NCBI GenBank assembly: GCA_041398905.1 | Contig: JAWKTV010000018.1 | Location: forward strand, 51,985 to 115,984 | Direction: 5' to 3' | Length of the DNA: 64,000 nt | Source: JAWKTV01 sp041398905 | GTDB lineage: Bacteria; Planctomycetota; Planctomycetia; Planctomycetales; Planctomycetaceae | In this document: piece after piece, positions 43,183-51,662 of the stretch | Position numbering within the stretch: the stretch's first letter is position 1 | How the letters are laid out: every line of letters starts with the position of its first letter | The notes under the pieces: model-generated | What the model was told of the DNA's origin: nothing | The model's input: only the letters and a program-made list of their open reading frames with translations | The model's database searches: none | Translations under genes and position numbers: made by a program

Positions 43183-44298
43183 ATGCTGACCTGCTTGTCC
43201 TCGACGGCCTTGCGGCTGGTTACGTTTTGCGGTTGTCTGTGGTCAACGACAGCGGTGTCCGCCGCCGGTCCTGATCGGGCCGACTGGCAAGCGACCCGAG
43301 ACCGCGGCGTCGAGTTCCTCTCGGTCAGTCAGGCCGACGACGGCAGTTGGACCAGCGATAACGCCCCCGGTGTCAGCGGACTGTGCGTGACAGCACTGCT
43401 GCGATCCGGGCGATCCCCCGACGACCCAATCGTCGCCAGGGGGCTGAAGCACCTCGAAACGTTCATTCATGATGACGGAGGGGTGTATGCCAAGGAGTCC
43501 CGGCATCGCAACTACGAGACGTCAATCGTCCTGATGGCGTTTGTCGAGGCGAACGCCGACCAGCGGTACGACGCCACGATCGCCAAGGCGGTCGCCTTTC
43601 TCCGTGGCCTGCAGTGGGATGATGAGGAGCAGGCCCCCGAGAGCGATCCGGCCTATGGCGGGCAAGGCTACGGCTCGCATCAGCGGCCCGATCTCTCGAA
43701 CACCTCGTTCTTCATCGAGGCGATGCGGGAGGCAGGCGTTCCCGAGGACGACCCGGCCCTGCAGAAGGCTCTGGTCTTTGTGTCGCGGTGCCAGAATCTC
43801 GAGAGCGCCCACAATACCACGCCGTTCGCCAGTCAGGTCAACGATGGCGGGTTCTACTACACCCCGGCAGCCGGCGGGACATCGCAGGCCGGGCTGACTC
43901 CCGAAGGGGGCCTGCGGTCCTACGCCAGCATGACCTACGCCGGCCTGAAGAGCATGATTCATGCCGGTGTCGAGAAGGACGACCCCCGTGTCAAGGCGGC
44001 GAGCGACTGGGTCCGTCGCTTCTACACGCTGGCGGAGAACCCCGGCATGGGCCAGCAGGGCCTGTACTACTACTACCACACGTTCGCCAAAGCACTGTCG
44101 GTGATGGAGGTCGAGCAGTTCGAAGACGCGTCGGGCACGCAGCACGACTGGCGGAAGGAACTCGCCGAGCACCTGGCGTCGGTGCAAAACGACAACGGTA
44201 GCTGGGTCAACTCGGCCGAGCGCTGGTACGAAGGCGATCCGAACATCGTCACCGCTTACGCCCTGCTCGCACTCGAGTACTGCGAGCCGACGAAGTAG
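43183..44298 (+). CDS. Secreted alpha/alpha-toroid (squalene-cyclase-like repeat) protein
   Basis: The ATG at 43183 gives a 371-residue exported protein, with signal peptide up to A-A-G-P about residue 29. Repeats of the toroid fold run through it: V-E-F-L-S-V-S-Q-A-D-D-G-S-W, L-K-H-L-E-T-F-I-H-D-D-G-G, A-V-A-F-L-R-G-L-Q-W-D and E-H-L-A-S-V-Q-N-D-N-G-S-W. It lacks the D-x-D-D acid motif of true cyclases, so catalysis is not predicted. Planctomycetes have many members, often exported. It is the second toroid protein of the window but has no TM anchor or N-terminal repeat like the one at 11.2 kb. Confidence 0.75.
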   Translation: MLTCLSSTALRLVTFCGCLWSTTAVSAAGPDRADWQATRDRGVEFLSVSQADDGSWTSDNAPGVSGLCVTALLRSGRSPDDPIVARGLKHLETFIHDDGGVYAKESRHRNYETSIVLMAFVEANADQRYDATIAKAVAFLRGLQWDDEEQAPESDPAYGGQGYGSHQRPDLSNTSFFIEAMREAGVPEDDPALQKALVFVSRCQNLESAHNTTPFASQVNDGGFYYTPAAGGTSQAGLTPEGGLRSYASMTYAGLKSMIHAGVEKDDPRVKAASDWVRRFYTLAENPGMGQQGLYYYYHTFAKALSVMEVEQFEDASGTQHDWRKELAEHLASVQNDNGSWVNSAERWYEGDPNIVTAYALLALEYCEPTK

Positions 44299-44351
44299 GC
44301 CGACGCTTTCCCAGTCTCAATCTCCTTGCCATCACCAACGACCGCGTTCCG

Positions 44352-45164
44352 ATGGATTTCCTGCAACTCACCGGCCGGTCGATTCTTGTGGTCGGTGTCG
44401 CCAACCGAAAGAGTGTCGCCTGGAAGGTCGCCCAACTTCTGACCGAGCATGGGGCGAATGTGCTGTACTCGGTCCGCAGCGCGGCTCGTCGCGATCAGCT
44501 TCGCCCGCTCGTGGGCGATGCTCCGATTTATCTCTGCGATGTCGAGCAGCAGGACCAGATCGACCGGCTGCGGGACGAAGTGACCCGCGATCACCCCACG
44601 CTGCACGGGCTCGTCCACTCGATTGCATTCGCCGATTACTCCGCTGGCTGGCTGCCTTTTCACGAGACCCCCCGCGCCGCGTTCCTGCAGGCGGTCGATA
44701 TCTCCTGCTTCTCGCTGATCGCTCTGTCGCGGGCGTTCGACAAGTACCTCGACCGCGAACAGGGGAGCGTCGTCACGATCTCGATCTCGACGACCCGCAT
44801 GGCGGCGGAGAACTACGGCTACATGGCACCCGTGAAGGCGGCCCTCGATTCGTCGGTCGCATTTCTTGCGAAGTCGTTCTCGCAGTTCTCGAAAGTCCGC
44901 TTCAACGCCGTCTGTCCGGGGCTCCTCAAGACCTCGGCCTCCGCGGGCATTCCGGGGTACGTCGACAGCTACCTGTTCGCCGAGCAGGCGACGTTGCGGC
45001 AAGAAGCGGTGCGGACCGAGGAAGTCGCCGCGGCGACGGCATTCCTCCTCAGCCCCCGCTCGTCCGGAATCAACGCCCAGGGGATCGTCATCGACGCCGG
45101 AATGTCGACCAACTATTTTGATCACTCGATCGTCACCCGGTTTATGAACGGTCGGGCCGACTGA
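44352..45164 (+). CDS. Enoyl-ACP reductase-like SDR (FabI branch)
   Basis: The 270-residue protein has the FabI pattern. A V-V-G-V-A-N-R-K-S-V-A-W loop comes first, L-H-G-L-V-H-S-I-A-F-A in the middle, and the catalytic Y155-x6-K162 (Y-G-Y-M-A-P-V-K). It reduces trans-2-enoyl-ACP at the end of a fatty-acid elongation cycle, using NADH. It is less like the standard enzyme than the paralogue at 50.4 kb, for example in the substrate loop region, so it may act on another acyl chain. It lies 53 bases downstream of the toroid gene and 16 bases upstream of the PQQ-propeller gene. Confidence 0.75.
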   Translation: MDFLQLTGRSILVVGVANRKSVAWKVAQLLTEHGANVLYSVRSAARRDQLRPLVGDAPIYLCDVEQQDQIDRLRDEVTRDHPTLHGLVHSIAFADYSAGWLPFHETPRAAFLQAVDISCFSLIALSRAFDKYLDREQGSVVTISISTTRMAAENYGYMAPVKAALDSSVAFLAKSFSQFSKVRFNAVCPGLLKTSASAGIPGYVDSYLFAEQATLRQEAVRTEEVAAATAFLLSPRSSGINAQGIVIDAGMSTNYFDHSIVTRFMNGRAD

Positions 45165-45180
45165 CCCACGCAAGCCACTC

Positions 45181-46443
45181 ATGCCAGCCCACCTGCTCAT
45201 CGCGTTCAGTCTCCTCGCTTCGGTCGTCTGCGCCGGGGACTGGCCAATGTTTCGCGGGCCGGCCAATCAGGGCGTGGCGGCCGGCGAGGGGTATGCTCTC
45301 AACTGGGGGCCGGACAAGCACGTCAGGTGGCGTGTCGAACTGGCCGGGCCGGGCAACGGCAGCCCGATCGTCATTGGTGATCGGGTCTTGTTGGTTGGGG
45401 CAACCCAACAGGGCCGACAGCGGAGCCTGCATTGTTTCAATCGCAGCGATGGCAGCGAACGCTGGAGCCGGTCCGTCGAGTTCATGGGGACCGAGCCGAC
45501 GCACACCACCAACCCCTACGGAGCCACCACCCCCGCGACCGATGGAGAGCGGGTCGTCGTCTGGCATGGGTCCGCCGGACTCTTCTGTTACTCGGTCGAT
45601 GGCGATCTCCTCTGGTCGGCCGATACGGGGAGCTTCCAGCACATCTGGGGTTACGCCACGTCCCCAGTGATCCACGATGGCAAGGTCATTCAACAGTGTG
45701 GTCCGGGCAGTCGGCAGTTCGTCGCGGCGTTCGACCTCCAAACCGGTGAGAAGCTATGGCAGACGGACGAACCGAACGGCAGCAACAGCGACCAGGGCCG
45801 CTACGTCGGCAGTTGGGCGACTCCACAGATCGTCGACGTCGCCGGCCAGACTCAGATACTTTGTGGTCTGCCGACCCGTGTCGTGGCACTCGATCCGGCT
45901 GACGGCAGGGTTATCTGGTTCGTCCGCGGCGTCAGCAGCGATCGCGCCGATCTGATGTACACGACACCACTGGTGCAGGATCAGTTCGCGGTCGCGTTCG
46001 GCGGGTTCGGCGGACCGGCGATGGGCTTCACCCTCGGGGGTAGCGGCGACGTGACCGAGACCAACCGCAAGTGGCTCGATCCACCACAACCCCGTCAACC
46101 GCAACGCATCGGCTCCGGTGCAATCGTCGGCGACTTCGTCTACATCGCCAATGCCGACGACCCCGGCTCCATCGACTGCCGTGATCTGCAGACCGGCCAG
46201 TCACGATGGCGCGTGCGCCGCACTGGCGATGGCCCGCACTGGGGATCAATCATCCATGCCGAAGGCCGGCTCTACGCGCCCGGTCAGTCTGGAGTGACGA
46301 CCGTGTTCGCCCCCAATCCCGAGAAGTACGAGGAACTGGCGATCAACGATCTGGGCGAACAGACCCACGCCACCCCGGCCTTTTCGGACGGGGAAGTGTT
46401 CATTCGGACCTGGAAGGCGCTGTACTGCATCCGCCAGCCATAG
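45181..46443 (+). CDS. Secreted PQQ-like beta-propeller protein
   Basis: The 420-residue protein has a signal peptide (HLLIAFSLLASVVCAG) followed by D-W-P-M-F-R-G-P-A-N. The PQQ-type repeats follow, such as L-F-C-Y-S-V-D-G-D-L-L-W, F-D-L-Q-T-G-E-K-L-W and L-D-P-A-D-G-R-V-I-W. These form an eight-bladed propeller, as in quinoprotein dehydrogenases and BamB, but the family is exported in planctomycetes with no known substrate. No PQQ-binding residues are obvious. It is downstream of the FabI-like gene, perhaps as an operon. A related propeller is at 48.8 kb. Confidence 0.8.
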   Translation: MPAHLLIAFSLLASVVCAGDWPMFRGPANQGVAAGEGYALNWGPDKHVRWRVELAGPGNGSPIVIGDRVLLVGATQQGRQRSLHCFNRSDGSERWSRSVEFMGTEPTHTTNPYGATTPATDGERVVVWHGSAGLFCYSVDGDLLWSADTGSFQHIWGYATSPVIHDGKVIQQCGPGSRQFVAAFDLQTGEKLWQTDEPNGSNSDQGRYVGSWATPQIVDVAGQTQILCGLPTRVVALDPADGRVIWFVRGVSSDRADLMYTTPLVQDQFAVAFGGFGGPAMGFTLGGSGDVTETNRKWLDPPQPRQPQRIGSGAIVGDFVYIANADDPGSIDCRDLQTGQSRWRVRRTGDGPHWGSIIHAEGRLYAPGQSGVTTVFAPNPEKYEELAINDLGEQTHATPAFSDGEVFIRTWKALYCIRQP

Positions 46444-46703
46444 TCGCGTTTCGCCCCGCGGACAGGGGGGCCGCACCGCCCCCCAACTTACGCCCGTCGC
46501 GCCCAGTCCGCAGGTCACCTCGCATTCGCGACGTCGCGCCCCCGCCCGCAATTCACCAACCGGGGGACTCAGGCGTCCGTGTGTGCTGCCGTCGGCGACG
46601 ACATCCGTTGCGGGCGTTGCATGACTGAAGTTCATCATTCATCGAATCTTCGCCGCGGCCGGCTAAGCTCACCCGTCGCTGCCTGCAAACAGAGGTCCGC
46701 CAG

Positions 46704-47614
46704 ATGTCCAGTCGGTCCATGCATCGCTCATTCCGCGCCGCCTTGTCGCTGCTCGCGCTACTGACCGCCGCACAACGGCTCGGGGCCGACGAGTACATCA
46801 AGGTCGGGTGCTGGAACATCCAGAATCTGGGCGACCGGCAGTTCGGTCAATTCCCGGCCGCCTTCGCTGAGCACTTGCTGCTGGCGGATGTCGATGTCCT
46901 CGGCTTGATCGAGATCTGGGACGACGACAACGACCCCGCGCGGATGACGAACACCAAACTCGACGAGACCTTCAACCGGATGAATATGCAGGCCGGACAC
47001 GACTGGACGTACCGGCTGTTTCCCAAACGCGACCAGGATGAATTGCGACAACATGTCGGCGTCGCGTGGAACCGCAGCCGGGTCTCGATAGTCGGCGAAC
47101 CGTTCCGGATTCCCGTGGACTACTCAACGACCGAAACTTGGAAGTTGAACGCCGTACGCCGTCAAGTTCTCCGCCCGTGACGGTGCGAGCGACTTCGTGC
47201 TGATTCCGCTCCACATGAAGTCGAACCTGCCAGTGGAAGGGCTGGCCGAACCGGTCGAACTCCGGGCGGGAGAGACCGCTGCCTCGCCGCACAACTCGCG
47301 ACCGTGCGCGAGCACTTTGACGACGAGGACCTGATCCTGCTGGGCGACTTCAACTGCCTCGCGGCTGACGAGTCGGCACTCCAGACGTTGACGATGGCGG
47401 GGTTCCTCGACCTCAACAACGAGGATGCGATCACCTACGCCACCTCCCAGCACCAAAGCCCGTTCGACCGCATTCTTGTACCGGCCGGACAGTCGGAGTT
47501 TCGCTACAGCGAGCAGTACATCCTCACCCCGGCACGAACTCGCAAGCACTTCACACGCTACTCGACCACTTTCTGATCCTCACCGCGCTCCGCGTGCTCG
47601 CAGATGACGACTGA
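46704..47614 (+). pseudogene. Endonuclease/exonuclease/phosphatase-family protein, several frameshifts
   Basis: The ATG at 46704 opens a signal peptide, then V-G-C-W-N-I-Q-N-L-G (the family's E/N motif region) and D-V-L-G-L-I-E-I-W, the active-site glutamate. The frame fails at about 47158, where another frame continues K-F-S-A-R-D-G-A-S-D-F-V-L-I-P-L-H-M-K-S-N. A third change near 47285 gives D-L-I-L-L-G-D-F-N-C-L, with the catalytic D and N. A fourth near 47563 gives D-H-F-L-I-L before the TGA at 47612. Joined, it is a full-length EEP-fold nuclease or phosphatase of about 300 residues, with D, N and H all present. At least three indels separate the parts. Confidence 0.75.
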
Positions 47615-47694
47615 AGTCGTGCTGGCGATGTCAGGCCACTCGACGAGAGCGGGTTGAGCGCAGCCTCCGCCGGACAACAGGCACGCGCTTGTTG

Positions 47695-48504
47695 CTATCG
47701 CCCGTTGGCCGCCGTCAGCAGCCTTTGCTGGTATTCCCGGAACGTCACCCACTGCAGCTCGTCGGACTCCCGGAGCTGCTCCCACTGATGAATCATGTCG
47801 CGGTCCAGCGTCTGGAGTTCCCAACGGTACTCGTGGTCCGCCCGCATTCGCATGCCGTTGGCGTCGCGTCCAGTCAGCGTCACCGCCGTCGGCAGCAGAT
47901 TGGCTTCCCGCAGCGACTTGTTCAGCGATTCGCGGGGTGCGGGGAACATGGCCTGATCGTGCAGCACGGTGTTCAGCCGGGCGGCCCAGTCGGTGTAGTC
48001 CAGATACTGCCCCAGAACCTCTGGGGAGACCTGCTGCGTCCCGCGAACGTCGTAGCTGAACTCCGTGCCGCTCAGGGCGAGCCGTGTTCCGTCGCTGCTG
48101 ACCGTACGCTGAAAAGCCGGCTTGAGTTGAAACGCCAGTTGATCGCGGAGCCGCAGCGCTCGGGCGCTGTTGGCCGGAAGACGGGCGACGTACTTTTGCG
48201 CCTCGGTGTCCGCCACGTGCAGCAATCGTTTGAGTTCGTCGAAGGAGACGATACACGCGGCCTCTCCGCGGATCAGGACGAACCGGTCGTTGAGCGGCTC
48301 GAAGATCACCAACTCGCCGAACGCCTCCATGTAGTCGTAGACGCGGCCGCCGTGAAACAGTGTCAGGCTGCGAGCGACAACCCGCCGCGTGCCCGCCGGG
48401 TCACTGAGGTCGTTCACCGCCGTGTAGACCCGCAAGTCCTCGGCGGGCACGAGCGACGACAACGTGGTCACGAGCAGAGAGAACAGCGCAACCAATCGAA
48501 CCAT
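47695..48504 (-). CDS. Secreted planctomycete hypothetical protein
   Basis: The 269-residue protein has an N-terminal signal peptide (LVALFSLLVTTLSSLVPA) and a beta-rich part: L-R-V-Y-T-A-V, R-R-V-V-A-R-S-L-T-L-F and F-E-P-L-N-D-R-F-V-L-I. A mainly helical second half (LRDQLAFQLKPAFQRT, LGQYLDYTDWAARLN, IHQWEQLRESDEL) follows. No family name was recognised. It is monocistronic, transcribed leftward toward the frameshifted nuclease gene, and separated from the propeller gene by a terminator and about 310 bases. The overall length and the export signal suggest a periplasmic binding or structural protein. Confidence 0.55.
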   Translation of the reverse strand: MVRLVALFSLLVTTLSSLVPAEDLRVYTAVNDLSDPAGTRRVVARSLTLFHGGRVYDYMEAFGELVIFEPLNDRFVLIRGEAACIVSFDELKRLLHVADTEAQKYVARLPANSARALRLRDQLAFQLKPAFQRTVSSDGTRLALSGTEFSYDVRGTQQVSPEVLGQYLDYTDWAARLNTVLHDQAMFPAPRESLNKSLREANLLPTAVTLTGRDANGMRMRADHEYRWELQTLDRDMIHQWEQLRESDELQWVTFREYQQRLLTAANGR

Positions 48505-48816
48505 GACACTTCCATGTGGGGGAGGTCCGCACGTCGAGCGGCGGCACTCGTTGCCGCCCTGCCCCGCAGGCTACGAACTGCCGATTCGCCTCCTCAAGAC
48601 GCATCCTCACCTGGACGAGCCACGCGGCGAAGACTGCCGGAGCCGCTCGATCGCGGGCCGATCATGACCACGATCGGCAGATGCCGCCGATCGCGGCGAG
48701 AACCACCGCCTCACACGGACGATCCCGAATGATCCGCTGCGTCAAAAAAGACGCGGCGCGGGCTCGGGGAGCCTGCGCCGCGGAAGTCAATCAGTTGGCC
48801 ATGCCCGCAGGGGCGG
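48505..48816. other. Intergenic region with a terminator
   Basis: About 310 bases with the promoter of the leftward gene at 48504 and the terminator of the propeller gene (48744-48780). No other feature was recognised. Confidence 0.4.
48744..48780 (-). terminator. Rho-independent terminator of the propeller gene
   Basis: On the minus strand, a GC-rich 12-bp stem (48754-48765 with 48769-48780, 11 of 12 paired, GGG loop) is followed a few bases on by six Ts (A-run at 48744-48749 on the plus strand). It lies 37 bases after the stop of the 48817-50064 gene. Confidence 0.7.
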
Positions 48817-50064
48817 CTACTTCGCCTCGATATCAAAGCAGAACAGCAGTTCCTGATCGCGGAGGTACAGTTTGCCGTTGGCGACGGTCGGGTGTGTCCA
48901 GATGCGGCCCTTCGGGCTGCGCTGTTCGGTTTGCGGCTCCAGCGTGAAGCTGCCGTGCTGCTTCCAGCCATCGCGGGTCACTTCGATCAGCACGATCTTG
49001 CCCTCGTCTTCCGACTGCAGGTACAGCCGGCCATCGGCGCAGGTCAGCGCCCCCTTCTTCAGTTCGTTCTTTTCGTTCCAGACCGATTCGCCGGTGAGGA
49101 AATCCTGGCACAGCCAGCCTTGCCCGTCGGAGTAGCCGTACAGCGCATCGCCCACCCGCACCACGCCGCCGTGGTGGTTCTTCATCTCCTGGTTCTTATA
49201 GATCTGCTCGACCTGGTTGTTCGCGTCAACCTTCACCAGCTTGCAGCCGACGCCATAGCCGCTGGAGATGTACACGTAGCCGTCGTTGTAGATCGGCGTC
49301 GGAATGACGGCGGTCTTGCCGTCCCACGGAGTCGACCAGACGGTCTGGCCATTGTTGGCATCGATGCCGGCGAGCACCGCCTGCGTCAGTTGGATGAACT
49401 GCCGTTGTCCCGCATGGTCGACTGCGATGATCGACGAGTAGGCGGCCGGCTCGGTGAACTCCGTCGATCGCCACAACAGCTCGCCCGTCGCTTTGTTGAA
49501 TGCGGCAACCGTCCCTTCCCGGCCACCCGGTGTACCGACGAGCTTGTCACCGTCGACCAGCAAGCTTTCCGTGTAGCCCCAATTCGGGATCTTGCCGCCC
49601 AGCTCGCTGACGAAGTCCTTCTTCCAGACGAGTTCGCCATTGGCCGCCTTGAGGCAAACAGCGATCCCCTTTCCGCTGAGTCCATACACGAACTCGCCAT
49701 CCACCGTGGGGGTGCTGCGCGGGCCGCCTCCCCAGCCATTGTCCAGCACGTCGCCGACGGCCGTCGACCACTTCGTTGAACCGTCTTCGACGTTCACCGC
49801 GATCACGTGCTCCTGCCCTTCGATCGCGCCCATCGTGTACAGGGTGTCGCCAACGACCGCCATGCCGGAGTAGCCCAGCCCCACTCCGCGTGAGAGCCAC
49901 ACCCGCTCGGGACCGCCTTCGGGCCACTCCTGCATCAGACCGGTCTCGGCCGAGACTCCCGTCCGGCCCGGACCACGCCACTGCGCCCAGTCGTTCGCGG
50001 CAGCGGTGGATGAAACAACGAGCACGGTGCAGGCGGTGAGCAAGCGTCGCGTGGAGAGCGGCAT
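48817..50064 (-). CDS. Secreted PQQ-like beta-propeller protein (second copy)
   Basis: The 415-residue protein has a signal peptide (LLTACTVLVVSSTAAA) and N-D-W-A-Q-W-R-G-P-G-R-T-G, the start typical of planctomycete exported propellers. Repeats such as V-N-V-E-D-G-S-T-K-W-S, L-K-A-A-N-G-E-L-V-W, F-N-K-A-T-G-E-L-L-W and I-D-A-N-N-G-Q-T-V-W form the blades. The N-D-W-A-Q-W-R-G-P start resembles that of the 45.2-kb propeller (G-D-W-P-M-F-R-G-P), so the two are paralogues. It is divergent from the fabI gene at 50.4 kb and ends at a terminator. Confidence 0.8.
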   Translation of the reverse strand: MPLSTRRLLTACTVLVVSSTAAANDWAQWRGPGRTGVSAETGLMQEWPEGGPERVWLSRGVGLGYSGMAVVGDTLYTMGAIEGQEHVIAVNVEDGSTKWSTAVGDVLDNGWGGGPRSTPTVDGEFVYGLSGKGIAVCLKAANGELVWKKDFVSELGGKIPNWGYTESLLVDGDKLVGTPGGREGTVAAFNKATGELLWRSTEFTEPAAYSSIIAVDHAGQRQFIQLTQAVLAGIDANNGQTVWSTPWDGKTAVIPTPIYNDGYVYISSGYGVGCKLVKVDANNQVEQIYKNQEMKNHHGGVVRVGDALYGYSDGQGWLCQDFLTGESVWNEKNELKKGALTCADGRLYLQSEDEGKIVLIEVTRDGWKQHGSFTLEPQTEQRSPKGRIWTHPTVANGKLYLRDQELLFCFDIEAK

Positions 50065-50366
50065 GGGCGGGGACTCTGTGGGGGGGAATTGCGAGGTCAG
50101 CGAAGCACCTCATTTTGCCGCGTGTCTCTCGATTCCGCAAACCGATGGCGATTCAATTCGCGAAGCAGCGACGTCACAGCGGCCGCCTGGCTCGAATTCG
50201 CCAGCGACTCCGTCCCCCGCAAGCCGTTGTTCGAGTGGTTCTCGCGGCTCTTGGTCGCTGGCGAATTGAACCGTCGTCAAGGGTCGGGTATCGTGCGAAG
50301 CGAACGTGCTCAGCCGCCGCGGCCGGGCACAAACGCTCCGCAACGAACACGTCTGAAGGCGATGTC
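50065..50366. other. Divergent promoter region with a perfect inverted repeat
   Basis: About 300 bases between the propeller gene and fabI. It holds a 14-bp perfect inverted repeat (50195-50208 with 50254-50267). Promoters of both genes must lie here. Confidence 0.4.
50195..50267. repeat. 14-bp perfect inverted repeat, 45-base spacer
   Basis: Bases 50195-50208 and 50254-50267 are exact reverse complements. They could form a cruciform or a two-site operator in the divergent promoter region. The function is unknown. Confidence 0.6.
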
Positions 50367-51188
50367 ATGGGACTGATGGATGGCAAGCAAGGTGTCGTGC
50401 TCGGCATCGCCAACGAGTTGTCGATCGCCTGGGCGATCGCGCAGGAACTGCATGACGCCGGGGCGGAGGTGGGGTACACGCACCTGCCGGACAAAGACCC
50501 GGAGCGTCCCAAGAACCGCAACAAGGTCGCCCGGCTGGTCGAGCCGCGCGGGGCGAAGTTTCTGATTCCCTGCGACGTCTCCAGCGATGAGCAACTCGAC
50601 GAGACCTTCGCGAAGATCGGCAGCGAGATGGGCCGGCTCGACTTTCTGGTCCACTCGATCGCGTTCGCGCCGCCGGCGGACCTGACCGGCCCGGTCTACA
50701 ACTCGAGCCGCGACGGCTTCAAGCTGGCGATGGACATCAGCGCATACAGCCTGATCGCCCTCTGTCGCCGGGCACGCCCGCTGATGAAGGAGGGGGGGAG
50801 CATTCTCGCGTTGACCTATCTGGGCGGGGAGGCGGTGATCCCTGGCTACAACCTGATGGGCCTCTGCAAGGCGGCGCTCGAAAGCGCCGTCGGATACCTG
50901 GCCAGCGAGCTGGGGCCGGAAGGGATTCGCGTCAACTGCATCAGTGCCGGGCCGATTCGGACACTCAGCATCAAGGGCGTCGCGGGGTCAGACAAGATGT
51001 TCACCCTCTACGATGTCGCCGCTCCGCTGCGTCGGAACGTGACGGCCGGCGAGGTGGGCAAGGCGGCGCTGTTCCTCTTGAGCGATCTGGGTTCTGGTGT
51101 CGCGGCGGAGACGCTGCACGTGGACGGCGGCTACCACATCATGGGTGCTCCGCCACACGACGCCGCAGGCATGGCCGGCGATGCCTGA
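50367..51188 (+). CDS. fabI: Enoyl-[acyl-carrier-protein] reductase (NADH)
   Basis: The 273-residue protein has the FabI nucleotide-loop region (G-I-A-N-E-L-S-I-A-W), F-L-V-H-S-I-A-F-A-P, a catalytic tyrosine-lysine pair Y161-x6-K168 and Tyr151, then L-G-P-E-G-I-R-V-N-C-I-S-A-G-P-I-R-T-L. It completes each cycle of fatty-acid elongation. The start at 50367 is the first Met at the family domain; the frame's earlier start is not coding. Its TGA overlaps the ATG of the NUDIX gene, suggesting translational coupling. This is the more standard of two FabI-type proteins in the window. Confidence 0.92.
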   Translation: MGLMDGKQGVVLGIANELSIAWAIAQELHDAGAEVGYTHLPDKDPERPKNRNKVARLVEPRGAKFLIPCDVSSDEQLDETFAKIGSEMGRLDFLVHSIAFAPPADLTGPVYNSSRDGFKLAMDISAYSLIALCRRARPLMKEGGSILALTYLGGEAVIPGYNLMGLCKAALESAVGYLASELGPEGIRVNCISAGPIRTLSIKGVAGSDKMFTLYDVAAPLRRNVTAGEVGKAALFLLSDLGSGVAAETLHVDGGYHIMGAPPHDAAGMAGDA

Positions 51189-51615
51189 ATCTGACGATTC
51201 CACGTCCCGCCCGCTCTTCACGGAAGCCGCAACGCTCGTACAGGTCGGCATCGCGATCGTGATGCGCGACGGTGCGGTGTTGGTGGGCGAGCGTGGTCCG
51301 GATGTGCCGCTGGCCGGTTACGCCGAGTTTCCGGGAGGCAAGGTCGAGGCGGGTGAATCGCCTGAGGAGTGCGCCGTTCGCGAATGTGCCGAGGAGACCG
51401 GGCTGCTTGTCCGCAGCGTCGAGCCTTTGCTGCGGCAACCCTGGAGCTATCCGCACGCGAATGTCGTGCTGCATTTCATTCGCTGCGAACTCGTGGAGCC
51501 ACTGGTTGACCAACTGCCAACTGGCAACTTCCGGTGGCGGCCCGCGGGCGAATTGCGACGACTCCGGTTCCCGGACGCGAACGCGGCGATCGTCGAGACG
51601 ATCGCCGCGGGGTGA
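51181..51615 (+). CDS. NUDIX hydrolase (MutT-like)
   Basis: The 144-residue protein has the full NUDIX box G53-x5-E-x7-R67-E-x2-E-E-x-G74. The sequence after the strand F-P-G-G-K-V-E-A-G-E-S is E-C-A-V-R-E-C-A-E-E-T-G. MutT-like enzymes hydrolyse 8-oxo-dGTP and similar nucleoside diphosphates linked to another part. The ATG at 51181 lies inside the last codons of fabI (overlap of 8 bases), so it is read by translational coupling. The end near 51615 is just 47 bases before the 3' end of the convergent protease gene. Confidence 0.88.
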   Translation: MPESDDSTSRPLFTEAATLVQVGIAIVMRDGAVLVGERGPDVPLAGYAEFPGGKVEAGESPEECAVRECAEETGLLVRSVEPLLRQPWSYPHANVVLHFIRCELVEPLVDQLPTGNFRWRPAGELRRLRFPDANAAIVETIAAG

Positions 51616-51662
51616 TTCGCGATGGCCATGATGCCGGGCGGACCGCCCGGTTTCGCTGGACG

